Assembly (NCBI RefSeq): GCF_001184025.1
Contig: NZ_BBYG01000020.1
Location: forward strand, 248,001 to 312,000
Direction: 5' to 3'
DNA: 64,000 nt
Source of the DNA: Streptomyces maremycinicus
GTDB lineage: Bacteria > Actinomycetota > Actinomycetes > Streptomycetales > Streptomycetaceae
Position numbers and translations under genes: made by a program. The notes below the pieces were generated by a model. That model was not told the DNA's origin and did no database searches. It worked only from the letters and a program-made list of their open reading frames with translations. This document shows, piece after piece, positions 34,129 through 42,317 of this stretch. Every line of letters starts with the position of its first letter. Position 1 is the stretch's first letter.

Positions 34129-35071
34129 TGATCCTCGACGGACGGAGAGAACGATCTCAGACTCGCGCCTTTCCCCTCTTCCCCCCGCTCCGGGGACCTC
34201 CCGCCGCACCCTGCTGACGGCCGGCGCGGCCACCACGGCCGTCCTGCTCACCGCGGGCCCCGCCACAGCCGCCACCGACCCGGTCACCGCCCGGCTGCGC
34301 GACCTGGAGGCCGCACACGGCGCCCGTCTCGGCGTGTTCGCGCACAACGTCCGCACCCGGCGGACGGTCCGCTACCGGGCCGACGAACGCTTCCCGGTGT
34401 GTTCCCTGTTCAAGACCCTGGCGGTGGCGGCCGTCCTGCGGGACCTGCCCGAGGGGACGCTGGACCGCCGCGTGTACTGGACGGCGGCGGACGTGGTGGA
34501 GAACTCCCCCGTCACCCAGGAGCACGTGGCCGACGGCCTGACGGTCGCCGAGCTGTGTGCGGCGGCCGTCCAGCGCAGCGACAACACGGCCGGCAACCTG
34601 CTCCTGCGCGAGATCGGCGGCCCCGCCGGACTCACCCGCTTCGCCCGCTCCGTCGGCGACCGTGTCACCCGCCTCGACCGCTGGGAGCCGGACCTCAACT
34701 CGGCCGAACCGGACCGGGTCACGGACACCACGAGCCCGGCCGCGATCGGCCGTACCTACGGCCGTCTCGTCCTCGGCGACGCCCTGGCCGCCCGTGACCG
34801 CCGGCGCCTGACCGACTGGATGCTCGGCACGGTCACCAGCGCCAACCGCTTCCGCGCCGGACTCCCCCCGACCTGGACGGTCGCCGACAAGACCGGCGGC
34901 GGCTGGTACGGCGCGAACAACGACGCCGGTGTCGCGTGGACCCCGGACGGCGCCCCCGTCGTCCTGGTCGTCCAGCTCACCAAGCCGGACCGGGAGGCGG
35001 CCTACGACCACGACCTGATCGTGGAGACGGCGAAGGTCCTGGCGGAGACGCTCGGCCCGCCCACGGCCTAG
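34129..35071 (+). CDS. bla: Class A beta-lactamase with an apparent frameshift in the signal region
   Basis: A secreted serine beta-lactamase. All catalytic motifs are intact: CSLFKT (Ser70-X-X-Lys73), QRSDNTAGN (Ser130-Asp-Asn), WEPDLNSA (Glu166-X-X-Leu-Asn) and ADKTGGGW (Lys234-Thr-Gly). A Tat-type leader, SRRTLLTAGAATTAVLL ending in GPATA, precedes the mature enzyme. The best start, ATG at 34129 with GGAGGAG just upstream, is one frame off from the enzyme; the two join if the C6 run at 34181-34186 had one extra C. In the enzyme's own frame no ATG, GTG or TTG with a ribosome site precedes the Tat motif. This may be a sequencing error, a real mutation or slippage. Confidence 0.85.
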
Positions 35072-36036
35072 GATCCGTCGGGCCTCAGGCGGACGCTGTC
35101 GGGGACGCCGTTCGGGGACGTGCCCGGGGCGGCGGCCTCCCACAGCTGGTCGAACCGGCGGATCAGGGGCTGGACCTCGTCGGCCCGGGCGTTCACCGTC
35201 GTCGAGGTGTTCACGCTCAGCTGGTCGGCGTGGATCTCGTAGGACAGCACCCCGTCGAAGACGATGCAGTCGATCATCTTGCCGCGGCGCAGGTACAGCG
35301 GGAGTTCCTCCAGGGCCACCACCTGGACCTGGATGCCCATCTCCCGCTGCTCCGCGCAGATCGGTTCGAGGGCGGCCAGTTCCTCGGGCCGCTTCACGAT
35401 GAACAGGCGCCGGACCGAGATGCGCCGCTCCAGGATCGCCTCGCGCTGGGCGGTCAGATAGCGTCCGGCCGGCTCGGTGTTCCAGAACCCGTCGTCGACG
35501 ACGGTGGTGCTGATGGCGTCGATGCTCGTCCGCGCGCACTTGGTGAGGGTCAGCAGCCAGTCGTGGTTCTCGCCCGCGCACTCGGCGCTGAGGTTGGTGA
35601 AGTCCTCCATCTGCGCGGCGAGCCGGTCGATCTCCGCGTGCGCGAACTCGTGCAGGATGTCGGGCCCCATGGAGACGACCTTCGTGGCGTGCTCGGCGAG
35701 CCGGGGCACCCCGTCGCCGCGCAGCTTCTCCACCTCGGTGAAGAGCTTCGTCGCCTCGCCTATGTCGGCGAACCGCTTGTCCACGGACTCCCTGAGATCG
35801 CCCAGCTGGCCGACGAAGGACGCCAGGAACTGCACGATCAGCACGATGCCGCCGCACAGCACGGACAGCACGAGCTGCCACGGGCCGTCCTCCTCGGACG
35901 GTCCGACGACATTGGTGAGCAGGTAGACGACGCCGCCCGCCACCACGGTGATCAGGATCTTCTGCGTCACATGCCGGGCGCCCTCGCCGTCCCGGATGCG
36001 ATCTCCCCTGAAGTACGAGTTCGTCGGTGCAGACAC
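35068..36036 (-). CDS. Membrane protein of unknown function at the end of the SCO2525-SCO2521-type operon
   Basis: A 322-residue protein starting with GTG at 36036 (GGGGGAG seven bases upstream). Two membrane helices lie near residues 25-45 and 56-78, followed by an amphipathic helical stretch to about 150 and a soluble C-terminal domain. That domain has RRISVRRLFIVKRPEEL and GIQVQVVALEELPLYLRRGKMIDCIVFDG, which resembles phospholipase-D-like sensor folds, though no HKD motif is visible. It lies 49 bases after the SCO2521-like gene on the same strand, so it may belong to the operon. The stop overlaps the bla stop region by four bases. Confidence 0.7.
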   Translation of the reverse strand: MSAPTNSYFRGDRIRDGEGARHVTQKILITVVAGGVVYLLTNVVGPSEEDGPWQLVLSVLCGGIVLIVQFLASFVGQLGDLRESVDKRFADIGEATKLFTEVEKLRGDGVPRLAEHATKVVSMGPDILHEFAHAEIDRLAAQMEDFTNLSAECAGENHDWLLTLTKCARTSIDAISTTVVDDGFWNTEPAGRYLTAQREAILERRISVRRLFIVKRPEELAALEPICAEQREMGIQVQVVALEELPLYLRRGKMIDCIVFDGVLSYEIHADQLSVNTSTTVNARADEVQPLIRRFDQLWEAAAPGTSPNGVPDSVRLRPDGS

Positions 36037-36085
36037 TCTCTTTCTCCCCCCGTCGGGATCGTGCGCGAGCAGTTGTGTGGTGCTG

Positions 36086-37051
36086 TCAGGACAGGGCGGG
36101 CACCTCGCCCCGGACGACGTTGCGCAGTGCCAGCTGGTCCCGGATGCGCTGTGCCATGGTGTTCCACTGTCTGCTGAAACCCGGGTGGCGCTCCAGTTCC
36201 TCCCAAGGCGGGCTCAAGGCCCGGTCCAGCCGCGCCTGAGGCATCCACAGATGCAGCAGATGGTCGACGAGCGGGCGCAGCACCTTCATCGCGGCCGCCT
36301 GGTTCTCGGAGCCGGGCGGCAGGCCGTCGAGCTTGTCGCCGACGGTCGTCAGCAGCCAGTCGTGCAGGGCGAGGTCCTCGCACAGGGTGGCCGCCGCCAC
36401 CGGCGTGGTTCCCCGCGGCAGCCGCAGTTCGACGATCCGCAGCCCCGGGCCCAGCTCGGTGAACCGCGCCGAGGCGGGTTCGGCGTCGTCGGCCGGTGAG
36501 GCGGTCCAGCGCAGGCTGGTGTCGGTCGTGGTGAGCGGCGCGTCGTGGTCCAGCAGGTCGTGCCGCCGGGAGATCCTCGCCAGCAGGCTCTCGGCGATGG
36601 AGCCGACGTCCAGCTGGTCCTGCTGGTGTCCGGTCAGGAAGCCCTCGGTGACGGACTTACCGGGCAGCCGGCCGACCGGGACCAGCACACCGGGCCGGAC
36701 CAGGTAGTACCCCCAGGGCCGGCGCCGGTCGGGCCCGGTGGCCGGGGTGGAGAAGTACGCCGTCGACTGGAGGACGCGGCCCTCGACGAGTGCCGCGTGC
36801 GCCGCCACCGTGCCGACCGCGCGGACCTTGGCGCCGGTGGCGGTGGGCAGCCGGCAGTCGACGCCGGTGAGGACGTCCGGGGAGAGGGCGTGCCGGTTGG
36901 GACGCCGGGAGGTCCGGACGGGTTCGTCGGCGCGCAGCCGCAGCAGCCGCACGGCGGTCGGCTCGTCCACCGCCCTGCGGTGGGGCAGCAGACAGGTCCG
37001 CACCTCACCGCAGACGAGGACGGGACCGGAGACCGTGCCCAGGCCGCTCAT
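36086..37051 (-). CDS. SCO2521-family protein
   Basis: A 321-residue soluble protein of unknown function that I match by memory and context to the conserved actinobacterial family named after SCO2521. ATG at 37051 lies one base after the stop of the SCO2522-like gene. It begins MSGLGTVSGPVLVCGEVRTCLLPH. A middle segment (WGYYLVRPGVLVPVGRLPG) is beta-rich, and the C-terminal part is helical. No membrane segment or catalytic motif is apparent. It is the last of five tightly coupled genes. Family match is a recollection, not a search result. Confidence 0.75.
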   Translation of the reverse strand: MSGLGTVSGPVLVCGEVRTCLLPHRRAVDEPTAVRLLRLRADEPVRTSRRPNRHALSPDVLTGVDCRLPTATGAKVRAVGTVAAHAALVEGRVLQSTAYFSTPATGPDRRRPWGYYLVRPGVLVPVGRLPGKSVTEGFLTGHQQDQLDVGSIAESLLARISRRHDLLDHDAPLTTTDTSLRWTASPADDAEPASARFTELGPGLRIVELRLPRGTTPVAAATLCEDLALHDWLLTTVGDKLDGLPPGSENQAAAMKVLRPLVDHLLHLWMPQARLDRALSPPWEELERHPGFSRQWNTMAQRIRDQLALRNVVRGEVPALS

Positions 37052-37052
37052 G

Positions 37053-38051
37053 TCACAGCCCCGGCGGGAACACGTAGGACGTGCGGTCCACGACGGCCGC
37101 GGGCACCGGGAAGCCCTCACCGGCGGACCGCTCGGCGACCTGTTCGAGCGCCTCGGCCGCGACGTGGACCTGGTCGAGGATGACGCGTACGGCGTGCTCG
37201 ACGGGCAGGAACCGGGTCGGCAGGACGCTGCACGTGCGGTAGGCGGCGAAGGGCGTCGCGGAGGCGTTGAGCTGGAGGACGGGCGGCAGCGCGTCCCACT
37301 CGGCCGGGAACTTCTCGCCCTGCCACCGCGTGGGGGTGAGCACGGCCGCGCCGTTGTCCCGCAGCAGCCCGAGCCGGACCAGTTGCCAGACGGCGGCCAG
37401 GAAGGCACAGGACCAGGTGCGCGCGTCCTCGGACCCGTTCCACAGTTCGACGTCGAGGAACACGGAGTGGCCGCGCGCCTCGGTCTCGCTCGGCGGCTGC
37501 CAGACACCGGTGGTGTCCAGGGCGGCCGAGGTCCGCTGGGACGGGGCGCGGCGGCCGTTGGTGAGCCAGCCGGTGCGGCCGACGGGCGGACGGAAGCCGT
37601 TGCTGCCGGGCGGCGGTGACTCCACCAGCCGGTGCAGGACGGACTCGGCGAGGGCGGCCCGGTCGCGGTGGGCGGAGCCGCCCGCGGTCTGGGCGGGCCC
37701 GGCGCAGCCCGACTCGCGGGCCAGGTAGTCGATGGTCAGCCCGGCCTCGGCCGCCGCCTCCAGCAGGGGCGGGATCAGCTCGGCGGGGGTGGCCAGCCGG
37801 GAGAAGTAGTCGTCGATCAGGAAGCAGGTGCTGATCCGGGGCCGGCGGCCGGGCGGCAGCGGGCCGAGACCGGCCCGGGCGGCGTCCACCCAGGGCCGTA
37901 CGCCGGCGAAGTGCCGGCGCAGCCGGGCGGTCCCCTCGGCGAAGTCCTCCATGTACAAGTGGCCCAATTCCAGGGAGAGATGGGAGTAGGGCACGGATTC
38001 GGTGCGCGGGTCGGCGCTGCTCTCCCGGAAAACGGTTCCCGGCCCGTTCAC
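37053..38051 (-). CDS. SCO2522-family protein
   Basis: A 332-residue soluble protein of unknown function. GTG at 38051 overlaps the stop of the P-loop gene (GTGA), with GGGGG just upstream. The N-terminal half contains SHLSLELGHLYMEDFAEG and STCFLIDDYFSRLATPAELIPPLLEAAAEAGL, strongly patterned and probably conserved. A middle section (about 130-180) is Pro/Arg-rich and flexible. The C-terminal half has VFLDVELWNGSEDARTWSCAFLAAVWQLVRLGLL and ends ...SYVFPPGL. The gene order matches the SCO2521-SCO2525 set. No known fold is recognised. Confidence 0.78.
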   Translation of the reverse strand: MNGPGTVFRESSADPRTESVPYSHLSLELGHLYMEDFAEGTARLRRHFAGVRPWVDAARAGLGPLPPGRRPRISTCFLIDDYFSRLATPAELIPPLLEAAAEAGLTIDYLARESGCAGPAQTAGGSAHRDRAALAESVLHRLVESPPPGSNGFRPPVGRTGWLTNGRRAPSQRTSAALDTTGVWQPPSETEARGHSVFLDVELWNGSEDARTWSCAFLAAVWQLVRLGLLRDNGAAVLTPTRWQGEKFPAEWDALPPVLQLNASATPFAAYRTCSVLPTRFLPVEHAVRVILDQVHVAAEALEQVAERSAGEGFPVPAAVVDRTSYVFPPGL

Positions 38052-38974
38052 AACTGCCCCCAGAACTTGTCGTCGGTCAGTCGCCGCGCGAGATCCCCCA
38101 TGGCCTGCCAGGTCTCGTTGTTGGCGATCCGCCGGTCGTGCACGTCCTCGTCGGTGATGAGGCGTTCCTGCCACTGGAGGACGGGTTCCAGCGGAATGGA
38201 CGCCAGCACCCTGGTTCTGCCGATGCCCCGGCCGGCCGCGAGTTCCTCGAGTTCCTTGTCGCACTGCCGCATCCACGCGTACTGCGCGGGCGACACCTGG
38301 GACCACAACGGCGACTCGAGATCGGGCACGGCGGCGCGGACGAACCTGATGGCGCCGCCCAGCGCGTCCGGGTCGTGCCCGATGGCCGTACCGGCTTGCA
38401 CTATCCCCTGTTTTCCGAATACGAGTTCGGCTGCCGCCATGACGTGCTGACGGGTCCACCGGTGATAGACGAGCCAGCGGTTCTTCAGACGGCCGAGCCC
38501 GCCCCGGGGCGAAGTCGCGGCGAGCGCCAGGTCCATCGCATAACTGCGCCCGGCGCTCAGGTCGATGATGATGACGTCGAATTCGCGTTTCAGCCGCAGG
38601 ACGAGATCCACACAGCGGTGCAGGTTCTCCTCGTCGGTGACGAATTCACCGGCCGTGCGGTCGCCGGGCAGCAGCACCAGCCGCCCGGACCCGCCGGGCC
38701 TGCCGCGCAGGACGGGGTGTTCGGTGCGCGCCCAGACGTCGACCCGCAGCGGCTCCCCCGTCTTGCCCTTCAGATAGGAGTGCAGGCCGCGCCCCTCCGC
38801 CTCGGAGAGGACGTCGGGCAGGTCGAACACGGCGGCCGCGGTGGGCGAGCCGAAGTCGAAGTCCAGGTAGCAGACGTCGTCCCCGTCCAGCGCGCGGTGA
38901 TACGCGAGGTTGGCGCTGGTGACGGAGCGGCCGGTGCCTCCCTTGTCGGAGGCGGCGAAGACGAGCACCTTCAC
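38048..38974 (-). CDS. SCO2523-family variant P-loop ATPase (ParA/MinD-like)
   Basis: A 308-residue protein of the SIMIBI class. GTG at 38974 overlaps the stop of the SCO2524-like gene (GTGA). The P-loop at residues 9-16 reads SDKGGTGRSV: the signature Lys of deviant Walker A (KGG) is kept, but the usual second Lys (GKT/S) is Arg. YLDFDFGSPTAA near 37 is the switch I/A' equivalent, and FDVIIIDLSAGRSYA near 138 is Walker B. ParA-like proteins position cargo or switch partners with nucleotide; the Arg substitution may slow or abolish hydrolysis. Its partners are presumably the other operon products. Confidence 0.88.
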   Translation of the reverse strand: MKVLVFAASDKGGTGRSVTSANLAYHRALDGDDVCYLDFDFGSPTAAAVFDLPDVLSEAEGRGLHSYLKGKTGEPLRVDVWARTEHPVLRGRPGGSGRLVLLPGDRTAGEFVTDEENLHRCVDLVLRLKREFDVIIIDLSAGRSYAMDLALAATSPRGGLGRLKNRWLVYHRWTRQHVMAAAELVFGKQGIVQAGTAIGHDPDALGGAIRFVRAAVPDLESPLWSQVSPAQYAWMRQCDKELEELAAGRGIGRTRVLASIPLEPVLQWQERLITDEDVHDRRIANNETWQAMGDLARRLTDDKFWGQL

Positions 38975-40830
38975 ACCCCCCGCGCGTCGGCGCCGCGGGC
39001 GCGGGCCAGGGCGTAGAGCCGGGCCAGGACGCCGAGGGCCAGCGCGTGGGCGGTGCCGGGCTGTCTGTCGACGAGCTGACGGGCGCGGCGCAGGTCGGCC
39101 TCGATGCCCTTGATCTCTTCTCCCTGGGGGCTCTTGGGGGCGGGAGCGGGCTGTTCCAGCTGCTCCTTGCCGAACAGGTGGGCGGCCTCGCTGAGCGCCG
39201 CCTGGGCGAGGGCCGTCATCTCGGAGCTGCGGATGGGGTCCTGTGCGTACAGGGCGTGCGCGGCGACCATGCACTCGGTGACGCGCTCGGTGATGCTCCA
39301 CGACAACGGTCCGGCGCGGACGGGTGATTCGGGGTACACGGCGTGCACGTTGTCCCACAGGCCGACCCCCTCGCCGTCGCTGACGCGGCGCGCCCAGAGG
39401 TGGTCGAGGATGTTCTCGGCGAGGGTGAGCAAACGGTCCTGCGAGCTGATGTTCCTTGACAGCGCGCACAGTTGGACGGTCCGCTTGAGCAATTGGGCGG
39501 AGAAGTCGCTCATCGTCCACTTCATGGCCGGGCCGATCTCCTCGCTGCCCAGCAGCGGGAGGGTGACTCCGGGGTTGTGCAGACCGATCGCCGGGTCCTC
39601 GCGGGCCGTCCGGCTGGTGATGCGGCCGCGTTCGGCGAGGCGTTCCATGACGGCGACGGTGCGGGTGAGGTCGTCGTCGGTGGCACGGCGGCGCACCAGG
39701 TCGTGGACGAGGATGGAGGCCACGGACAGGGAGAAGTACTCGGACTCCAGTTGCTGGAGCGTGGTGCGCCAGGGGATCTCCTCCAGCGGCCAGGTGGCGC
39801 CGTCGAAGCGGGCGATGCCCGACCAGTACTGCTGGGTGATCTCCCAGCGCAGCCGCAGCGCGTCGGCCAGCTTCTGCTGTTCGGCGGTGAGCAGGCCGAG
39901 GACCAGGGTGCGCTCGGAGGACAGGTCGGGGATGCCGTCCAGGGCGACGACGGTGAAGTACAGGTAGGGCACGGCGTGGGCCACGCCCTGGGGCTGCTTG
40001 CCGATGTCCTGGGCGGTCTGCGCCTCCACCTCGACCTCGGGGGCGCCCTTCACCAGGCTCCAGGCCCAGCCGCACTCGAACAGCCGGTTCTCGTTGCGGA
40101 GCTGGTCGGCGACGTCGGTGTCCAGGCCCAGGGTGACGCTCTCGCTGATGAGGGCGCGCAGCGACTTGAACCGGTCCTGGAAGCGGTGCAGGACCTGGCG
40201 GTCGGACAGCCGGCCCCGGCCGAGCAGCCGGGCGAGCGCCTGCCCCTGGTCGGAGGCGATGTCGACGACGTTCACGGTGAAGGAGCGCAGCAGGCTCACC
40301 ATGGCCGCGGTCAGCCGGGCGCTGGTCGCGTCCCGCAGCTTGTCGATCCGGGCCAGGGTGCTCGCCCGCTGGGTCTTGCCCCGGTACACCTTGAGGAAGC
40401 CGAGGGTGGCCAGGCAGAGGGTGATCGACATGGAGTAGGAGTCGACGACCCCCACTTCCTCCTGCTCCTTGGAGAGCTCCTGCTCCGGGTTCTCCGGGGC
40501 GAAGTAGTAGCCGCCGGCGAAGGTGGGACTCTCCTCGCCTCGGTGGTTCTCCATGAAGTCGCCGAGGATCTCGACGAGGTTCATGGGAATCTCGCTGGAG
40601 TCGCCCGCGTTCCTGAGGGCCCTTTCCACGTCCAGCTGTGTGGTGTCGGGGTCGTCCAGACGGAACGGCTCGATCTCGGTGGCGGGGTACAGAAGGCAGA
40701 GCAGACGCTCCGCGTCGGCGACGCTGCTACGGCCGCCCCATTCGCCCCACTGCCATTCTCCGTTGTCGAAAGAATGGCGAGCGATGGCCTGCCACACCTC
40801 GAGCAGGTTCTGTCTCGGCTTGATCTGCAT
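38971..40830 (-). CDS. SCO2524-family large helical protein
   Basis: A 619-residue protein of unknown function. The second of two nearby ATGs (40830) is preferred since GAGGGGA lies seven bases upstream; the first is at 40836. The sequence is predominantly alpha-helical with regularly spaced leucines. There is no clear membrane helix, although the stretch VDSYSMSITLCLATLGFLKVY near 128-148 is hydrophobic. A tract near 490 (GLWDNVHAVYPES, SWSITERVTECMVAAHALY) resembles the helical repeats of alpha/alpha toroid proteins. A Pro/Ala-rich linker and a charged C-terminal helix follow. It lies second in the operon. Confidence 0.8.
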   Translation of the reverse strand: MQIKPRQNLLEVWQAIARHSFDNGEWQWGEWGGRSSVADAERLLCLLYPATEIEPFRLDDPDTTQLDVERALRNAGDSSEIPMNLVEILGDFMENHRGEESPTFAGGYYFAPENPEQELSKEQEEVGVVDSYSMSITLCLATLGFLKVYRGKTQRASTLARIDKLRDATSARLTAAMVSLLRSFTVNVVDIASDQGQALARLLGRGRLSDRQVLHRFQDRFKSLRALISESVTLGLDTDVADQLRNENRLFECGWAWSLVKGAPEVEVEAQTAQDIGKQPQGVAHAVPYLYFTVVALDGIPDLSSERTLVLGLLTAEQQKLADALRLRWEITQQYWSGIARFDGATWPLEEIPWRTTLQQLESEYFSLSVASILVHDLVRRRATDDDLTRTVAVMERLAERGRITSRTAREDPAIGLHNPGVTLPLLGSEEIGPAMKWTMSDFSAQLLKRTVQLCALSRNISSQDRLLTLAENILDHLWARRVSDGEGVGLWDNVHAVYPESPVRAGPLSWSITERVTECMVAAHALYAQDPIRSSEMTALAQAALSEAAHLFGKEQLEQPAPAPKSPQGEEIKGIEADLRRARQLVDRQPGTAHALALGVLARLYALARARGADARGV

Positions 40831-40880
40831 GCCCATTCCCCTCGCACAGGCCCGTCACCATGGAAAAGAACTCCGACATA

Positions 40881-41666
40881 TCATTCGTCGCGTCGCTCTT
40901 TCCGTTGCCCGCAGGCCAGGATCATACCCGTGTAGCCATCCCTCACAAGCTGCTGAGGATTGGCCGTACGGTGAATCTCCACATGGTCCGCGTAACCACC
41001 GAGAACCGTCCGGACTTCGGCTTCGTCGATATCACGGGCGGGGAACACGTGGTCGCCGACACGATATCCTTCGGAATGTTCCATGAAGGCGGCGGCGAAA
41101 GGCGCCCCGGAATTCAGGGCGTTCATGAAACAGCCCACCCCTCGGCGGAATTCGGCGAGCGAGGTGGTGATGGATTCGGCGACGAAGAACATCGTACCGA
41201 CGTCCCAGCGGCGCTTGTCGGCGCAGAGGTCGAAGAGACTGCCCGCCTCCGGCTGCTGGACGGCCTCCTTGAACCGGACCCTGGGCGTCATGCTGAGCGT
41301 GGCATATGCCTCGTCCTTGCACAGGACGTTCCAGAACTGATCCCAGTGGGAGGCATAGCCGGGGGCCTGCCCCCGGAGGTACTCCAGATTCCGGGCGGAC
41401 CGCTCCAGAAGCGTGATCCGGTCGCACCAGGGAAGCATGGCCAGGGCCGGATAGAGATTCGGCCCGGCACCCACGTCGATACCGGAAGCGACCCGCCCAC
41501 GACCTCGGAAGTGATCACTGAAGTGATCGCGCACATGGGAGAGGATCTCCTCGTCCACGGCCTGCATCTCGAGGTAATTGTGGCTGATGTAGACGCCGGG
41601 ATCGAAGTCGTCCCAGAGAACATCACCATTCAGCTTTTGGTCAGCGGTGGGCGGTACCGAGGTCAT
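40881..41666 (-). CDS. SCO2525-family SAM-dependent methyltransferase
   Basis: A 261-residue methyltransferase of the NNMT/PNMT/TEMT group. SAM motif I is GIDVGAGPNLYPALAML near residues 63-79, close to the GSGPTIYQ motif of nicotinamide N-methyltransferases. The N-terminal VYISHNYLEMQAVDEEIL, and LLERSARNLEYL plus HWDQFW, correspond to the same group. Late motifs include FVAESITTSLAEFRRGVGCFMNALNSGAPFAAAFME. The predicted activity is N- or S-methylation of a small molecule. It is the first gene of the operon. There is no ribosome site, and a TACGCT -10 ends five bases before the ATG, so the transcript is probably leaderless. Confidence 0.88.
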   Translation of the reverse strand: MTSVPPTADQKLNGDVLWDDFDPGVYISHNYLEMQAVDEEILSHVRDHFSDHFRGRGRVASGIDVGAGPNLYPALAMLPWCDRITLLERSARNLEYLRGQAPGYASHWDQFWNVLCKDEAYATLSMTPRVRFKEAVQQPEAGSLFDLCADKRRWDVGTMFFVAESITTSLAEFRRGVGCFMNALNSGAPFAAAFMEHSEGYRVGDHVFPARDIDEAEVRTVLGGYADHVEIHRTANPQQLVRDGYTGMILACGQRKERRDE

Positions 41667-41671
41667 GATTC

Positions 41672-41677
41672 AGCGTA
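41672..41677 (-). promoter_or_regulatory. Candidate -10 element of the SCO2525-SCO2521-type operon
   Basis: TACGCT on the minus strand ends five bases before the methyltransferase ATG at 41666, so transcription would start at or next to the ATG. No convincing -35 was seen. Confidence 0.4.
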
Positions 41678-41736
41678 GCAGGACGCATGGGTCTTGAAGG
41701 AGTGGGTGCACAGAGCAATGATGGAGATCAGGTACG

Positions 41737-41764
41737 CAAATCGCACTGGCTGCAATTCGATTTG
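41737..41764. promoter_or_regulatory. Inverted repeat in the divergent region before the SCO2525-like operon
   Basis: CAAATCG (41737-41743) and CGATTTG (41758-41764) are perfectly inverted with a 14-base spacer, giving 21 bp centre to centre, two helical turns. The site lies 70-100 bases upstream of the methyltransferase start and 23 bases before the acetyltransferase ATG. The regulator is unknown. Confidence 0.55.
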
Positions 41765-41786
41765 TCGACATTCACAAGGGGACGGT

Positions 41787-42317
41787 ATGACTCCTCTTCC
41801 CGGAGATCACTTTCCGTCGGGCACTGGTTCGATAATGAGCCAGATGTCCGGAGAAAGACCCTTACGGATCAGAGCGGTCACCGAGGAGGACCTGGAAGCC
41901 GACCTGCCCCGTCTCGTGCGCCTCGACGCCGACGCCTTCCCCCACGGTCCCTACCCCTTCTTCGTCCTGCGCCAACTCGTCACCACCTGCGCCGGCCTCG
42001 TGTACGTCGTGGACGACGGCACGGACCTCCACGGATACGTGCTCGGCACCCCGCCGAACGACGCGCAGAGCTGGGTGTGCAGCCTCGCGATCACCCCGGG
42101 GCTGCGCGGAAAGGGCTTCGGCCGGCTGCTGATGACGAAACTCCTCGGTCAGCTGCGGGTGAAGGGCGCCCACGCGGTCCGGCTCTCCGTGGAGCCGCGC
42201 AACGACTCGGCCATCGCGCTGTACCGCTCCCTGGGCTTCGTCCCGGACCCCGGCGGGCCCCGCGCGGACTACTTCGGCCCCGGCGAGGACCGTCTGCTCA
42301 TGACGCTCACCCCCTGA
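41787..42317 (+). CDS. GNAT family N-acetyltransferase
   Basis: A 176-residue acetyltransferase using acetyl-CoA. ATG at 41787 is chosen because AAGGGGA lies just upstream; starts at 41835 or 41844 lack a site. Motif A for CoA binding is VCSLAITPGLRGKGFGRLLM with the RGKGFG loop, and motif B is in PRNDSAIALYRSLGFV. The fold resembles RimI-type protein or small-molecule acetyltransferases; the acceptor is unknown. It is divergent from the SCO2525-like operon with the CAAATCG repeat between, and its 3' end overlaps a convergent phosphatase gene. Confidence 0.85.
   Translation: MTPLPGDHFPSGTGSIMSQMSGERPLRIRAVTEEDLEADLPRLVRLDADAFPHGPYPFFVLRQLVTTCAGLVYVVDDGTDLHGYVLGTPPNDAQSWVCSLAITPGLRGKGFGRLLMTKLLGQLRVKGAHAVRLSVEPRNDSAIALYRSLGFVPDPGGPRADYFGPGEDRLLMTLTP

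Noticed and set aside
33930..34217. 95-codon plus-strand frame reading through the beta-lactamase start region
   Set aside because: Its last 29 codons are the out-of-frame leader of bla discussed as a frameshift; the rest has no coding signature.
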